DNA of 21,666 nt from JBLIOB01 sp047639575 (GCA_047639575.1 JBLIOB010000037.1:1-21666), one strand, 5' to 3'; numbered from the stretch's first letter, positions 1 through 7,707 are shown. The notes: generated by a model from the sequence alone, not told the origin. A program made the numbers and translations.

Positions 1-526
1 GCAAAGCACTATTGCTGGGGAACCAAGTGAAAACGCTTCCCATATTAGCGTTCAATACTCCGTCTGTTAATTTTTTTGCATCTGAGGTTGCCACATCTAT
101 GATCCATAGTTCAACACCTGTTTTTGAAGTATGTGTAAATGCCACTTTACTTTGGTCTGGGGACCAAGAGAAATTTGCAATTCGCGGATTAGCCGGAAGT
201 CCTTTAACCTGGATCTCGGTTTTTCCAGAAACTACTTTAAATTTTACATTATTGTAATAAGATGCTCTACTTGAAATGTTGGTTTTTGGATTAATCCTTA
301 ATCCAGCTAATCTCATTTCTTTTTCGGATAATTCATCGATACTTTTATAACTATCTCGATACAGTAAAAACAGCTTTTCTCCTTTGTCGTCAATTCTAGT
401 GGAAGGTGCTGCCGGTGCATCAACTAGATCTAGAATTTCTTTAGGAGGCTTTTGATAATTTAAGTTTTCTTGAGCGTTTATGGATACGCAGATAAGTAGA
501 ATTAAAAAGGAAGTTATTTGTTTCAT
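1..526 (-). CDS. S9-family (prolyl oligopeptidase-like) secreted peptidase, N-terminal part
   Basis: Partial gene; it starts with ATG at 524-526 and runs off the left edge, leaving about 175 residues. The protein opens with a Sec signal peptide (MKQITSFLILLICVSINAQ), so it is exported. It continues with PPKEILDLVDAPAAPSTRID, which resembles the N-terminus of S9D-type peptidases (glutamyl endopeptidase-like acyl-peptide hydrolases), followed by RLAGLRINP and a beta-propeller-like stretch (FSWSPDQSKVAFTHT, ELWIIDVATSDAKKLTDG). In this family the propeller gates a C-terminal alpha/beta hydrolase with a Ser-Asp-His triad, which would lie outside the window. The likely role is periplasmic peptide degradation. 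A 10-bp inverted repeat covers the start codon (see separate entry). The family call rests only on the N-terminus; the S9D subfamily is my inference. Confidence 0.75.
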   Translation of the reverse strand, partial: MKQITSFLILLICVSINAQENLNYQKPPKEILDLVDAPAAPSTRIDDKGEKLFLLYRDSYKSIDELSEKEMRLAGLRINPKTNISSRASYYNNVKFKVVSGKTEIQVKGLPANPRIANFSWSPDQSKVAFTHTSKTGVELWIIDVATSDAKKLTDGVLNANMGSVFTWFPSNSAL

Positions 527-565
527 ATTGCCTAAATTATTTCGAAACATGAAAGTAGGCAATAT
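525..565 (-). promoter_or_regulatory. Inverted repeat overlapping the S9 peptidase start codon
   Basis: ATATTGCCTA at 525-534 is perfectly complementary to TAGGCAATAT at 556-565, with a 21-base spacer that also contains the palindrome TTTCGAAA (540-547). Read as minus-strand RNA, the downstream arm ends inside the AUG of the peptidase gene. A folded leader would therefore hide the start codon; alternatively the dyad is a protein operator. The symmetry is directly visible; any function is inferred. Confidence 0.4.
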
Positions 566-763
566 TGGAGTAGGCGCTGACAGACAAGGCTTAGAAAATT
601 CGATTCCATTTCCCGATCCTGTTTTATCCAGCTGATGATGCTAGATGTGCAGATCCTTTTTTAATTTAAGGAGTTAGTTCTTACGAGAATAGGGTAGAGC
701 CGTAAATTAAAATAATAGTAAGAATTAAGCGCGCTGTGTAAGAAAATCAATTAGGCCAACGAC

Positions 764-949
764 CTATTTAGAGAAAGTTGAGTCAAGTACGGAGTCAGGC
801 ACGTGTATTGGTAAGACTTTGGGAAGGACTTCTTCGGGAATATCTAAATTAAGAACTACTTCGTCCCATTCTGGTAAACGATCCTTTTCATCTATATCAG
901 TACATGAAAATACGATCAACGGAAAGACTAACAAATAAACCTTTTTCAT
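764..949 (-). CDS. Small putative lipoprotein, unknown function
   Basis: A 61-residue protein whose first 15 residues form a hydrophobic signal ending VFSC, giving a lipobox-like cysteine at residue 16. The mature part is about 45 residues, acidic and rich in Val, Leu, Pro and Asp, with no recognised domain. Its ATG overlaps the TGA of the gene upstream (946-1182) in an ATGA arrangement, so the two are probably translationally coupled and co-transcribed. Phenylalanine at -2 of the lipobox is not ideal, so the lipidation call is moderate. No family was recognised. It is followed by a gap of about 237 bp (527-763) in which I see no gene. Confidence 0.5.
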   Translation of the reverse strand: MKKVYLLVFPLIVFSCTDIDEKDRLPEWDEVVLNLDIPEEVLPKVLPIHVPDSVLDSTFSK

Positions 950-1182
950 AAATTATAATTCTGACGTAAAGATAGGAAATACGATCTGCTAGCAACGTTT
1001 AACCAGTTTCTAGCATGTTCCCTGATACCAGTCGGGTTTTCTAATAAAGTTAACGAGCCATCCGGACAAAGTAACCGCCATTTTCCATCTTTTAGATCAA
1101 TTTCAAATAAGTAATTAGAGTTTTTCACGAACCCTGTGTAACGATTTCGTTGAATCGCATCTTTTTGCCAAATAATATCCAT
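946..1182 (-). CDS. Hypothetical 78-residue protein
   Basis: A small protein without signal peptide or membrane segment, starting at ATG 1180-1182. The centre (GFVKNSNYLFEIDLKDGKWRL) alternates hydrophobic and polar residues and is probably beta-structured; the C-terminal half is more helical (REHARNWLNVASRSYFLSL). I recognise no domain. It overlaps the downstream small lipoprotein by four bases (ATGA), which supports both ORFs being translated. Only 47 bp separate its start from the end of the membrane-protein gene at 1230-1619, so all three may share a transcript. Function unknown. Confidence 0.5.
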   Translation of the reverse strand: MDIIWQKDAIQRNRYTGFVKNSNYLFEIDLKDGKWRLLCPDGSLTLLENPTGIREHARNWLNVASRSYFLSLRQNYNL

Positions 1183-1229
1183 GCTATAGGATAATAGAAT
1201 AGAACGTAATCTATTGGAGTAGTCAGTAA

Positions 1230-1619
1230 TTAATCGAAATATCTTTTTCGAGTCTTTATGTTCTTTTTACTTTTTGAGCTTAACATGCCCAGCAGTTTCA
1301 GTATCAAACCGCCTATTGCCAGAAGCGGTATCAAACCTAATGAGCCATAGACGATCCAATTAATTCCAAAACCTGCAATGATTAAGGAAAGAATAGTAAC
1401 CACAATTGTTGAGATTCCCCATTGAATCTTTGGTTTTGGGGAATTAAGTTTTTCGAATAAACGGTCATCAACTGCCCTAATCATCGAGTTAATGTCTTCT
1501 TGACTATGGCCTTTTCTTTTTAGTTCTTCTCGAATATCCGAAAACGCTCTGCCGTCCAATTTTTGTAAAGCTAAATCTTCAATTAAATCGTATTCATCTA
1601 TAAGATCGGACGAGTTCAT
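1230..1619 (-). CDS. Small membrane protein with helical N-terminal domain
   Basis: The first ATG in the open frame gives 129 residues starting MNSSDLIDEYD; a TTG three codons upstream would also keep the frame open, but ATG is preferred. Residues 1-60 are charged and helical; the pattern LDGRAFSDIREELKRKGHS looks like a short three-helix module reminiscent of RecX-like or SHOCT-like helices, but I cannot assign it. Two hydrophobic segments follow (ISTIVVTILSLIIAGFGI and LGLIPLLAIGGLILKLLGML), so the protein is probably an inner-membrane hairpin with a very basic tail (KSKKNIKTRKR). It is on the same strand as the vWA gene upstream, 50 bp away. Function unknown. Confidence 0.6.
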   Translation of the reverse strand: MNSSDLIDEYDLIEDLALQKLDGRAFSDIREELKRKGHSQEDINSMIRAVDDRLFEKLNSPKPKIQWGISTIVVTILSLIIAGFGINWIVYGSLGLIPLLAIGGLILKLLGMLSSKSKKNIKTRKRYFD

Positions 1620-1669
1620 TTCTATCAATCATTTAATGATTGACGCTAAGATAATGTCATTTAAAATAG

Positions 1670-2926
1670 TTAATGATTTACGATTAATTTCACAACACCA
1701 TTCCTTGTTAACGCCATTGTATATACTTGTGCGAAGTAGACGCCATTTTTCAAATCACTCAAATCAAATTCGATTTGACCAGCAGCATAAACGGTTTGCA
1801 TTTTCACTTCTTTTCCATTCAGGTCATAGATGTGCACATTATAAGAATCAACTTGGCCAAATTTAAGAGTGACTTTGTCCACTACCGGATTAGGAAAAGC
1901 CGTTGGTGCTACGGCTTGTACAATCCCTGTTTCATGGAATGTTGCGTCTCCACCTATGATAATAGGGTATAAGTTGAACTTTACTCCCATTGAATCGCAA
2001 TGTGCAACAACCTGATCAGAGGTATACCTAGAGAATGGTGGCTTTTGAGATGGAGCATCCCCAATAACTAAAATCATACGTTTATTACCTGGTGTCCAGT
2101 CTGTGTTATCAACCACTTTCATGATTCCTTCATTCACAGATTCTGGAGTGTCAGGGTTTGGCATTATCGTATATCCGTCCATAAATTTTGATATTTTAGA
2201 AATATCATTGTCCATTTCAGAAGAATTAAACCAAAGCTCTCCGTGCCAATTAATATCTCCATATGAGGCTACTGCGATGTTTACATTCGGATATTTCTTC
2301 AAGTGTGTTTCAATCATAGTAAGTCCTCTTTTAACCGTTTCTAAATCATCTTCCATACTTCCTGTCTTGTCTATCAGCAAAACCAAATCCGTCCCGTCAT
2401 TCAAGCGTGTTGATAGAATCTCCATGATGTTTAGCATGATGTCTTCAGCACCTTCAGCATAAAACGCTTTACCATTTAAACCTGAAGCCATATCACCGAA
2501 ATAAGAGACCGCCAGGTTTCCAAAGTTATTCTCATCATACACTTCATAGATTTGGTTCAATGAATCGATGGTCGATTCAGAAATGTGGTATACACTCCTG
2601 TCGGAGATAGAATCCTTCAACTTTATGGCGATTGGAGCAACTTGGTGACTTTTATTTTTTCTTTTTTTTCTTTTTTTCTTTCGCGATTTAACAGAACTTA
2701 TTTCTTCGGCAATATCATTTGTTGCAATAATATCTTCAGGAACTAATTCTGCAACAGAACTAAATGCAGGTGAAGATTTGACCTCTTCAATATCAGTATT
2801 TGATAAGGCCTGATGTTCTTCTGATCCACAGCTCACAGTTACTAAGGCTAACGGAACTGCAATAAATAAAACTAGTTTGTTAAGTGGGCGATAAGCAAAG
2901 TTTGACTTTAGGTTTAATTGATTCAT
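1670..2926 (-). CDS. vWA-domain surface protein with lipobox-like signal and T9SS sorting domain
   Basis: 418 residues, ATG start at 2924-2926. The N-terminal hydrophobic signal ends VTVSC (Cys33), resembling a lipobox. A low-complexity basic patch (KSRKKKRKKRKNK, about residues 80-92) follows. The vWA domain spans about 178-335: LVLLIDKTGSM gives a MIDAS-type D186-x-T188-x-S190, T260 (DTPESVNEG) and D290 (VIGDAPS) are candidates for the other metal-ligand positions. From about 343 there is a compact type A T9SS C-terminal domain (FPNPVVDKVTL, VHIYDLNGKEV, DLKNGVYFAQV). vWA domains bind metal and mediate protein contacts; here the protein is probably at the cell surface. A lipobox combined with a T9SS tail is odd, and one of the two signals may be misread. 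Partner and ligand are unknown. Confidence 0.8.
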   Translation of the reverse strand: MNQLNLKSNFAYRPLNKLVLFIAVPLALVTVSCGSEEHQALSNTDIEEVKSSPAFSSVAELVPEDIIATNDIAEEISSVKSRKKKRKKRKNKSHQVAPIAIKLKDSISDRSVYHISESTIDSLNQIYEVYDENNFGNLAVSYFGDMASGLNGKAFYAEGAEDIMLNIMEILSTRLNDGTDLVLLIDKTGSMEDDLETVKRGLTMIETHLKKYPNVNIAVASYGDINWHGELWFNSSEMDNDISKISKFMDGYTIMPNPDTPESVNEGIMKVVDNTDWTPGNKRMILVIGDAPSQKPPFSRYTSDQVVAHCDSMGVKFNLYPIIIGGDATFHETGIVQAVAPTAFPNPVVDKVTLKFGQVDSYNVHIYDLNGKEVKMQTVYAAGQIEFDLSDLKNGVYFAQVYTMALTRNGVVKLIVNH

Positions 2927-3063
2927 AGTTGGTCTGTTTAGTTATATAATACTAGATGATGATTAAGGGACATCTCATTTCCGCGTACTTATATAATGTG
3001 TAATTTTTAAAAAGGTAACCATTCATTGTTCAAATCTTCTTTCAAATTACAATTAGAAAACGG

Positions 3064-3071
3064 TATTTTTG
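3064..3071 (+). promoter_or_regulatory. Candidate Bacteroidota -7 element for the FKBP gene
   Basis: TATTTTTG matches the -7 consensus TAnnTTTG exactly and ends five bases before the ATG at 3077. A weak -33-like TTTC lies at 3040-3043, 20 bp upstream. If real, transcription would begin at or next to the ATG, giving a nearly leaderless mRNA. The match may be chance in AT-rich DNA. Confidence 0.3.
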
Positions 3072-3076
3072 TAGGT

Positions 3077-3529
3077 ATGAGATACTTAGGATTAATCTGT
3101 ATAGCGCTTCTTGTCTTCACTTCTTGTGCGAAAAGAAAAGCTGAAAAGCAGGCCGAGGAACAAAACCAAATAATTTTAGATTACATCGCGGATAATAATT
3201 TAACGGCAACTGCAACTGGTTCAGGTTTGTACTATGTTATAGATACTCAAGGAACTGGAGATTTCCCAACTTCATCTTCTGATGTAACGGTGGCTTATAA
3301 AGGTTATTTAGTAGATGGTACCGTTTTTGACGAGAGCACCGCAGCTGGAGTCACGTTTAATCTACAGGGTGTAATAGCCGGTTGGACGGAGGGCATTCCA
3401 TATTTTAAAGAAGGTGGAGAAGGGTTGCTTTTAATCCCTTCAGCCCTTGGTTATGGTGCTTCCGGATCAGGATCTATTCCTGGAAATGCAGTGATTATTT
3501 TCGAAGTTGAATTAATTGATGTGCTTTAA
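3077..3529 (+). CDS. FKBP-type peptidyl-prolyl cis-trans isomerase, lipoprotein
   Basis: The open frame extends upstream to a TTG at 3026, but the ATG at 3077 places a clean lipoprotein signal at the very N-terminus (MRYLGLICIALLVFTSC, Cys17), so I choose it; the product has 150 residues. After a short charged linker, the FKBP domain fills about residues 40-150. Visible active-site landmarks are the YKG tyrosine, VFDES, VIAGWTEG (the hydrophobic pocket with Trp), and ALGYG. The enzyme catalyses cis-trans isomerisation of peptidyl-prolyl bonds and, as a lipoprotein, would act in the periplasm as a folding factor. Its TAA overlaps the stop codon of the convergent phosphatase gene. The family call is firm; substrates are unknown. 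Confidence 0.93.
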   Translation: MRYLGLICIALLVFTSCAKRKAEKQAEEQNQIILDYIADNNLTATATGSGLYYVIDTQGTGDFPTSSSDVTVAYKGYLVDGTVFDESTAAGVTFNLQGVIAGWTEGIPYFKEGGEGLLLIPSALGYGASGSGSIPGNAVIIFEVELIDVL

Positions 3530-5673
3530 ATCCTAACTCCTACAACGCAGATGTCATCTACTTGACCTGAGCCTGACATCTTCATCCAATCTTCAACAGT
3601 GTTATTTAATATGTCATGCTGGCTAGTCCAAGCCCTGGTTTGCATTGAAAGCAGTAATTCATAGAATCTTTTTGTCATGAATTTTTTACCGCTTGGGCCT
3701 CCAAATTGGTCGGCATAACCATCTGAAAAAGTATAAAGTGTGTCTCCTTTTTCTAGTTGAAATTCTATTAGTTCGAAAGGCTTATTCCCTTTCATGTGCT
3801 GACCGATGGGTTGTTTTGTACCTGAAATTACCACTAAGTGACTTCCTCCTCCAGAAATCTCTCTAGCACTTGACAGGCGAATCGCCTTCTCAGCATTTTT
3901 AGTAACTAAACATAACGGGTTATAGGCTCCTGAAAACTTAACCTCATTGGTTGTTTTGTTCCATGCGCAAAGTGCAATGTCCATACCGTCCTTTTGTTCA
4001 GCATCGATGCCTTTTTGTTCTAAAGCTTTAATGATCTTATCCCTAAGTTCATTAAGGATTACGTCAGGTCTAGTTTCACCACCTTCCGTAACAATATCAT
4101 TCAAAAAGCTAACTCCGAGCATACTCATAAAAGCTCCCGGAACTCCATGGCCAGTGCAGTCGGCTGCTGCCCAGATAGCAATATTATCCTTTTCGTGGGC
4201 CCAGTAAAAATCTCCGGAGACAACGTCTCTTGGTTTGAATAGAATAAATCGCTCATCACTGATTCTATTCCACGTTTCTTGGTTAGAGAATAGCGCATTC
4301 TGAATTCTGCTAGCGTAATGAATGGAGGATTGAATTTGTTTGTGCTGCTCTTCAACGATGTTTTTTTGCGTACCAATTTCCTTTTTTTGTTTGTTTGAAG
4401 CAATTAATCTGTTCACAATGAAAATAGAAAACAAAGCCAATAACCCAAGGCCAATAAATAAATAGATTCGTTGAGTTCTACTTCTTTTTTCTTTTGCATC
4501 CGATATTGCAACCCTTTGTTCAGTTGCTAAGCTATCCGCTATATGGGAAAGGTGAGTTTCAAATTCATATTCAGTCCGCAGTAACTCCTTGGTTTTCTCT
4601 TCATTGAATAAAGAGTCTCTTAAATCTCTAGAGTCTTCAAACATCATCAGCGCGTTCTCAAAATCACCAATTTTCTTGTAAGTGAGATAAAGCTTGGACA
4701 TTTCGCTTTGCACATTTCCTTTTGCACCAATGCTATCGGCAATGAGTAATGCACGCTGATTTAATTCTATAGACTTGTCATACTGTCCAAGACTATCATA
4801 AACCGATGATAAGGAGCCTAGCGTTGAACACACGCCTTGTAAATCCGAAATCTCCTCTCTAATCTCTAAACTTCTTTGAAACGTTCTAATCGCATCTTCG
4901 TATTTGTGCTGGCCACGATATGCTCGCCCTATACCCATTAGGGCTGTGGCGATGCCATATTTATCTTCTAATTCCTCGTAAATCCTTAAACTTCTTTCGG
5001 AATATTCAGTCGATTTATCATAATCTTCATACTGCCGATATGTATCTGCTAAGTTTGCTAAAGCGGTTGCCAGCCCTTGTTGATTATCGATCTCTTCGTA
5101 GATTTTTAAACTTTTAGAATAGTATTCGAGCCCCTTGTCTTTATCACTTTGCTCAAAATAGATAATTGCAATATTGGCTAATGTGGCTGCTTCAGTTGAT
5201 TTGGCTTCCGGGCCAATTTCAACACAGATCTTTAAACTTCTTGAAAAATAACTTAATGCTTTGGTGTAGTCACCTTTCATCCAGTATGCTAAACCTATGT
5301 TATTAACGATTGAAGCTTCAAATTGAAGATCCCCCAATTGCTGCGTTACTTCAAGTGCCTCTGTGTAATTTTCTATCGCTTTATCTGAATTACTAATCAT
5401 GTAGTAGATAACCCCTCGAATTTTTAAGGATTGGGCCAAGAATTTCTTCTCAACCATTGCCTTTGAAAAATTAACGGAAAAGTCAACTAAAATTAAAGCA
5501 CTGTCAGGATCTGAGTACACATAACCATCTATAATGTAGTCATTTATGGCTTTCACTCTTGAGGAATCAGGTAACGACTTATCTTCCCAAGCATTCCATA
5601 AGCTATCCAAATGCTGTGCGTTTGCAGATAGTCCAGCAATAGTTAAAAACAAGAAAGTAATTAATAGTCTCAT
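3526..5673 (-). CDS. TPR-repeat membrane protein with PP2C/SpoIIE-type phosphatase domain
   Basis: 715 residues. A signal peptide (1-19, ending SANA-Q) is followed by six or more TPR units of about 40 residues (roughly 75-350), a coiled-coil-prone linker, one transmembrane helix (403-422), another coiled region (425-455) and a SpoIIE/PP2C-like Ser/Thr phosphatase domain (about 470-715). Candidate metal-binding acidic residues sit in SGDFYW (D488), AADCTGHGVPGAFM (D505), FSDGYADQ (D651) and VDDICVV (D706-707). The topology predicts a periplasmic TPR sensor and a cytoplasmic phosphatase. By family analogy it dephosphorylates a regulatory protein such as an anti-sigma-factor antagonist, but no STAS or anti-sigma partner is encoded nearby. 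It overlaps the FKBP gene tail to tail by four bases. Confidence 0.9.
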   Translation of the reverse strand: MRLLITFLFLTIAGLSANAQHLDSLWNAWEDKSLPDSSRVKAINDYIIDGYVYSDPDSALILVDFSVNFSKAMVEKKFLAQSLKIRGVIYYMISNSDKAIENYTEALEVTQQLGDLQFEASIVNNIGLAYWMKGDYTKALSYFSRSLKICVEIGPEAKSTEAATLANIAIIYFEQSDKDKGLEYYSKSLKIYEEIDNQQGLATALANLADTYRQYEDYDKSTEYSERSLRIYEELEDKYGIATALMGIGRAYRGQHKYEDAIRTFQRSLEIREEISDLQGVCSTLGSLSSVYDSLGQYDKSIELNQRALLIADSIGAKGNVQSEMSKLYLTYKKIGDFENALMMFEDSRDLRDSLFNEEKTKELLRTEYEFETHLSHIADSLATEQRVAISDAKEKRSRTQRIYLFIGLGLLALFSIFIVNRLIASNKQKKEIGTQKNIVEEQHKQIQSSIHYASRIQNALFSNQETWNRISDERFILFKPRDVVSGDFYWAHEKDNIAIWAAADCTGHGVPGAFMSMLGVSFLNDIVTEGGETRPDVILNELRDKIIKALEQKGIDAEQKDGMDIALCAWNKTTNEVKFSGAYNPLCLVTKNAEKAIRLSSAREISGGGSHLVVISGTKQPIGQHMKGNKPFELIEFQLEKGDTLYTFSDGYADQFGGPSGKKFMTKRFYELLLSMQTRAWTSQHDILNNTVEDWMKMSGSGQVDDICVVGVRI
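4861..5245 (-). repeat. DNA-level tandem periodicity encoding TPR units
   Basis: The plus-strand word TAAACTTC or a close variant (TAAACTTT at 5107) recurs at 4867, 4987, 5107 and 5233, spacings of 120, 120 and 126 bp. It encodes the repeated end of each TPR (RSLEIREE, RSLRIYEE, KSLKIYEE, RSLKICVE). The 126-bp interval reflects a two-residue insertion (EIGPEAK). This is an internal gene repeat from 40-residue TPR units, not a mobile repeat. Confidence 0.8.
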
Positions 5674-5679
5674 AAAAAT

Positions 5680-5694
5680 CTATCTGCAAGATAG
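5680..5694 (-). promoter_or_regulatory. Short hairpin just upstream of the TPR phosphatase start
   Basis: CTATCT (5680-5685), a three-base loop and AGATAG (5689-5694) form a perfect 6-bp hairpin six bases before the ATG. It is AT-rich and could be chance; an effect on translation initiation is speculative. Confidence 0.25.
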
Positions 5695-5771
5695 TAATAA
5701 AGAGACTGAAATATTAATGTAATAGTTGGCTCTATTTCTAAAATAGTTATGCTAATTACTACCTTTCACTT

Positions 5772-6248
5772 ATGAAACCTGCCTCCATTCATGAATTGAA
5801 AATTGATCTTGGTCACAAAGATCAAAAAGAGCTGATTGCGATTTGCTTACGAATGGCTAAATACAAAAAAGAAAACAAAGAACTTTTGACTTACCTGTTA
5901 AGAGATTCTGATAATGAATCTCACTATGTGGGCAAGTTAAAAGAAGAAATTTCAGGGCAATATCAAGAGATGAATACTTCAAGCACTTATGTGGCTAAAA
6001 AAAGTTTGCGAAAGATTTTGAGTTATATGGATCGGTTTGTCAAATACTCTGGGAATAAAGAATCTGAAATTGAGTTGAGGATTCACTATTGTAAAGAATT
6101 AAAAAGTTCTAACATTCGAATAAATCAAAGTGTCTTGATTAGTAATATTTATAATCGTCAAATTGAACGAATTCAAAAAAGACTATTAGAAATTCACGAA
6201 GATCTTAGATTTGACTTTGAAGATGACATGCGAGTTTCGGACTTGTAA
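5772..6248 (+). CDS. Hypothetical cytoplasmic helical protein
   Basis: 158 residues starting MKPASIHELKIDLGHK. There is no signal peptide or membrane segment. The sequence is almost entirely charged helix-forming residues (KELIAICLRMAKYKKENKELLTYLL in part, then SLRKILSYMDRFVKYSG and a final IERIQKRLLEIHEDLRFDFEDD), which suggests a helical bundle or coiled coil. I do not recognise a named family, though the clean start, stop and codon use look genuine. It is convergent with the histidine-kinase gene with only seven bases between stops, and divergent from the TPR phosphatase. Function unknown. Confidence 0.7.
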   Translation: MKPASIHELKIDLGHKDQKELIAICLRMAKYKKENKELLTYLLRDSDNESHYVGKLKEEISGQYQEMNTSSTYVAKKSLRKILSYMDRFVKYSGNKESEIELRIHYCKELKSSNIRINQSVLISNIYNRQIERIQKRLLEIHEDLRFDFEDDMRVSDL

Positions 6249-6255
6249 CGGAAGA

Positions 6256-7707
6256 CTAGGAAGAATTGACACTTTTTAAATCGATTTTAAATTCAGTCCC
6301 ATTATCATTTTTTATTTCTACACTTCCATCCATTTGTTCGGTAAGCATATAGACAATTTGAAGTCCTAAAGATTCAAGATCTTCAAGGTTTAATCCAGCA
6401 GGGAGTCCTATTCCATTATCTTTTACAACTAGTTCAACACCATTTTCTCCTCGCTTTGTCAGAGAGATATTGATGCTGCCTTTTAGGTCTGGAAATGCGT
6501 ACTTATATGAATTACTCACCAATTCATTTATAATCAGACCACAGGGTATCGCAAAATCCATATCAACATCAGATATTTCTTCATCCACATGAATGCTTGT
6601 TTCAATTTCTTGGTTCCTGCTTCGGTAAGATTTAGATAATGATCTTACTACTGAATTGAAATATTGAGCTGGGTCAATTTTTCCTATATTTTTAGCAGCA
6701 TATAAAGTTTCATGTAATAAAGCCATTGCCTTTATTCTATCGCGACTGTCACGTAACTCAGATTTAACAAATGAATGTTCCGATAAAGAGCTTTGTAAAC
6801 TCAGAAAACTTGATACAATTTGAAGATTGTTTTTAACCCTGTGATGAATTTCTTGAAGTAAAGTGACCTTTTCTACTAGTGATTTTTGGATGGTTTCCTC
6901 CACTTTTTTACGTTCAAAAAATAACGGAACATCGAAGGCGTGTCTTTCCAGTCCTTTCTTCTCCTCTTCAGACAAATAATCCTCAATTTTGTTAGGAGGA
7001 GCCATGATAAATGTACAGTTCTCATCGCCTTTTGCTTTACAGCTTATTTCAACCGCGGTTAATTCGATTCCGTAACTTTCTTCGCACCAGCCAGATGAAT
7101 ATCCAGCGTTCATACTGCAAATTGGGTATTTTGAAACTTCTCCTTTATTAATCCAAGAATCGGCTTCAAAGGAATATGGATGATGAAATTTCAGGTAATA
7201 ATTATCGTCTGGAGTTGGGTTGCTTTCTGGTAAAATGTCCACAAAAGCCCATCCAGTGTACGCAAAGTGAACCGGACCCGCTGATAATTTCGATAAGGGA
7301 TCAGTGAGGTTCATTTTAGCATGAAATTTTGCCGCATCTTTTTTACCAATTACATGAGCGAAATCAAATAGAAGATTCCTACTTATCTGATAAGATGCAT
7401 CCTCGCCTCGATCTGCGTATAATTCTAATATGTTGTTCGAAAACTCATAGGAAAGTGCGCTTGCCCGCAGTAATACATACCGTTCACCATTAATTGTAAT
7501 GGTCCCTTCTTCTGGCTTAGTTTCAACATTTTCAAAGAATTTAGCAACCGTAGCTTGTGCCGTCTCAAAAGGTGCGGCAAATGCCTCAGGTGTTTTTACA
7601 GTAGGTCCCTGAGGGCTGAAAAAGTTCCGTTTAGCTTTTAATAATTCAACTTGATTCTCAAGTTCTTTGATTCGTTGAATCAATTGATCTGATGTTTTGT
7701 CCTGCAA
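6256..7707 (-). CDS. Soluble sensor histidine kinase with V4R domain (HisKA_2 type)
   Basis: No ATG is available at the N-terminus: the frame is closed by a TAA four codons before a TTG at 7705-7707, which gives 483 residues; a second TTG at codon 9 is an alternative. A short coiled coil (LIQRIKELENQVELLK) precedes an XylR_N/V4R-like sensory domain, about 65-236, with Cys197, Cys208, Cys223 and Cys231 in the typical C-GY-G-G-E-C-GDENC-F pattern. The HisKA_2 dimerisation domain has EIHHRVKNNLQ (phospho-accepting His at 288/289), followed by an HATPase domain with N394 (INELVSNSYKYAF), DNGIG (D430) and SLGLQIV. No membrane helix is seen, so it senses a cytosolic ligand. V4R domains bind small hydrophobic molecules in known cases; this ligand is unknown. 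No response regulator is adjacent. Confidence 0.9.
   Translation of the reverse strand: MQDKTSDQLIQRIKELENQVELLKAKRNFFSPQGPTVKTPEAFAAPFETAQATVAKFFENVETKPEEGTITINGERYVLLRASALSYEFSNNILELYADRGEDASYQISRNLLFDFAHVIGKKDAAKFHAKMNLTDPLSKLSAGPVHFAYTGWAFVDILPESNPTPDDNYYLKFHHPYSFEADSWINKGEVSKYPICSMNAGYSSGWCEESYGIELTAVEISCKAKGDENCTFIMAPPNKIEDYLSEEEKKGLERHAFDVPLFFERKKVEETIQKSLVEKVTLLQEIHHRVKNNLQIVSSFLSLQSSLSEHSFVKSELRDSRDRIKAMALLHETLYAAKNIGKIDPAQYFNSVVRSLSKSYRSRNQEIETSIHVDEEISDVDMDFAIPCGLIINELVSNSYKYAFPDLKGSINISLTKRGENGVELVVKDNGIGLPAGLNLEDLESLGLQIVYMLTEQMDGSVEIKNDNGTEFKIDLKSVNSS

Noticed and set aside
597..625. tRNA T-loop-like string TTCGATTC
   Set aside because: The flanking bases do not form a T-arm stem and no anticodon or acceptor arm could be found.
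550..636. Short plus-strand ORF of 28 codons starting at an ATG in the gap upstream of the S9 peptidase gene
   Set aside because: Too short, no family, no promoter, and it overlaps the inverted repeat of the peptidase leader; treated as chance.
678..724. Inverted repeat TTCTTAC/GTAAGAA with a 33-base spacer
   Set aside because: Only seven AT-rich base pairs with a long loop, expected by chance at this base composition.
1636..2462. Plus-strand ORFs opposite the vWA gene
   Set aside because: They are shadows of the vWA gene; no domain, signal or coherent composition.
3026..3076. Upstream extension of the FKBP gene to a TTG codon
   Set aside because: It would place 17 extra residues before a clean lipoprotein signal; the ATG at 3077 is far more plausible.
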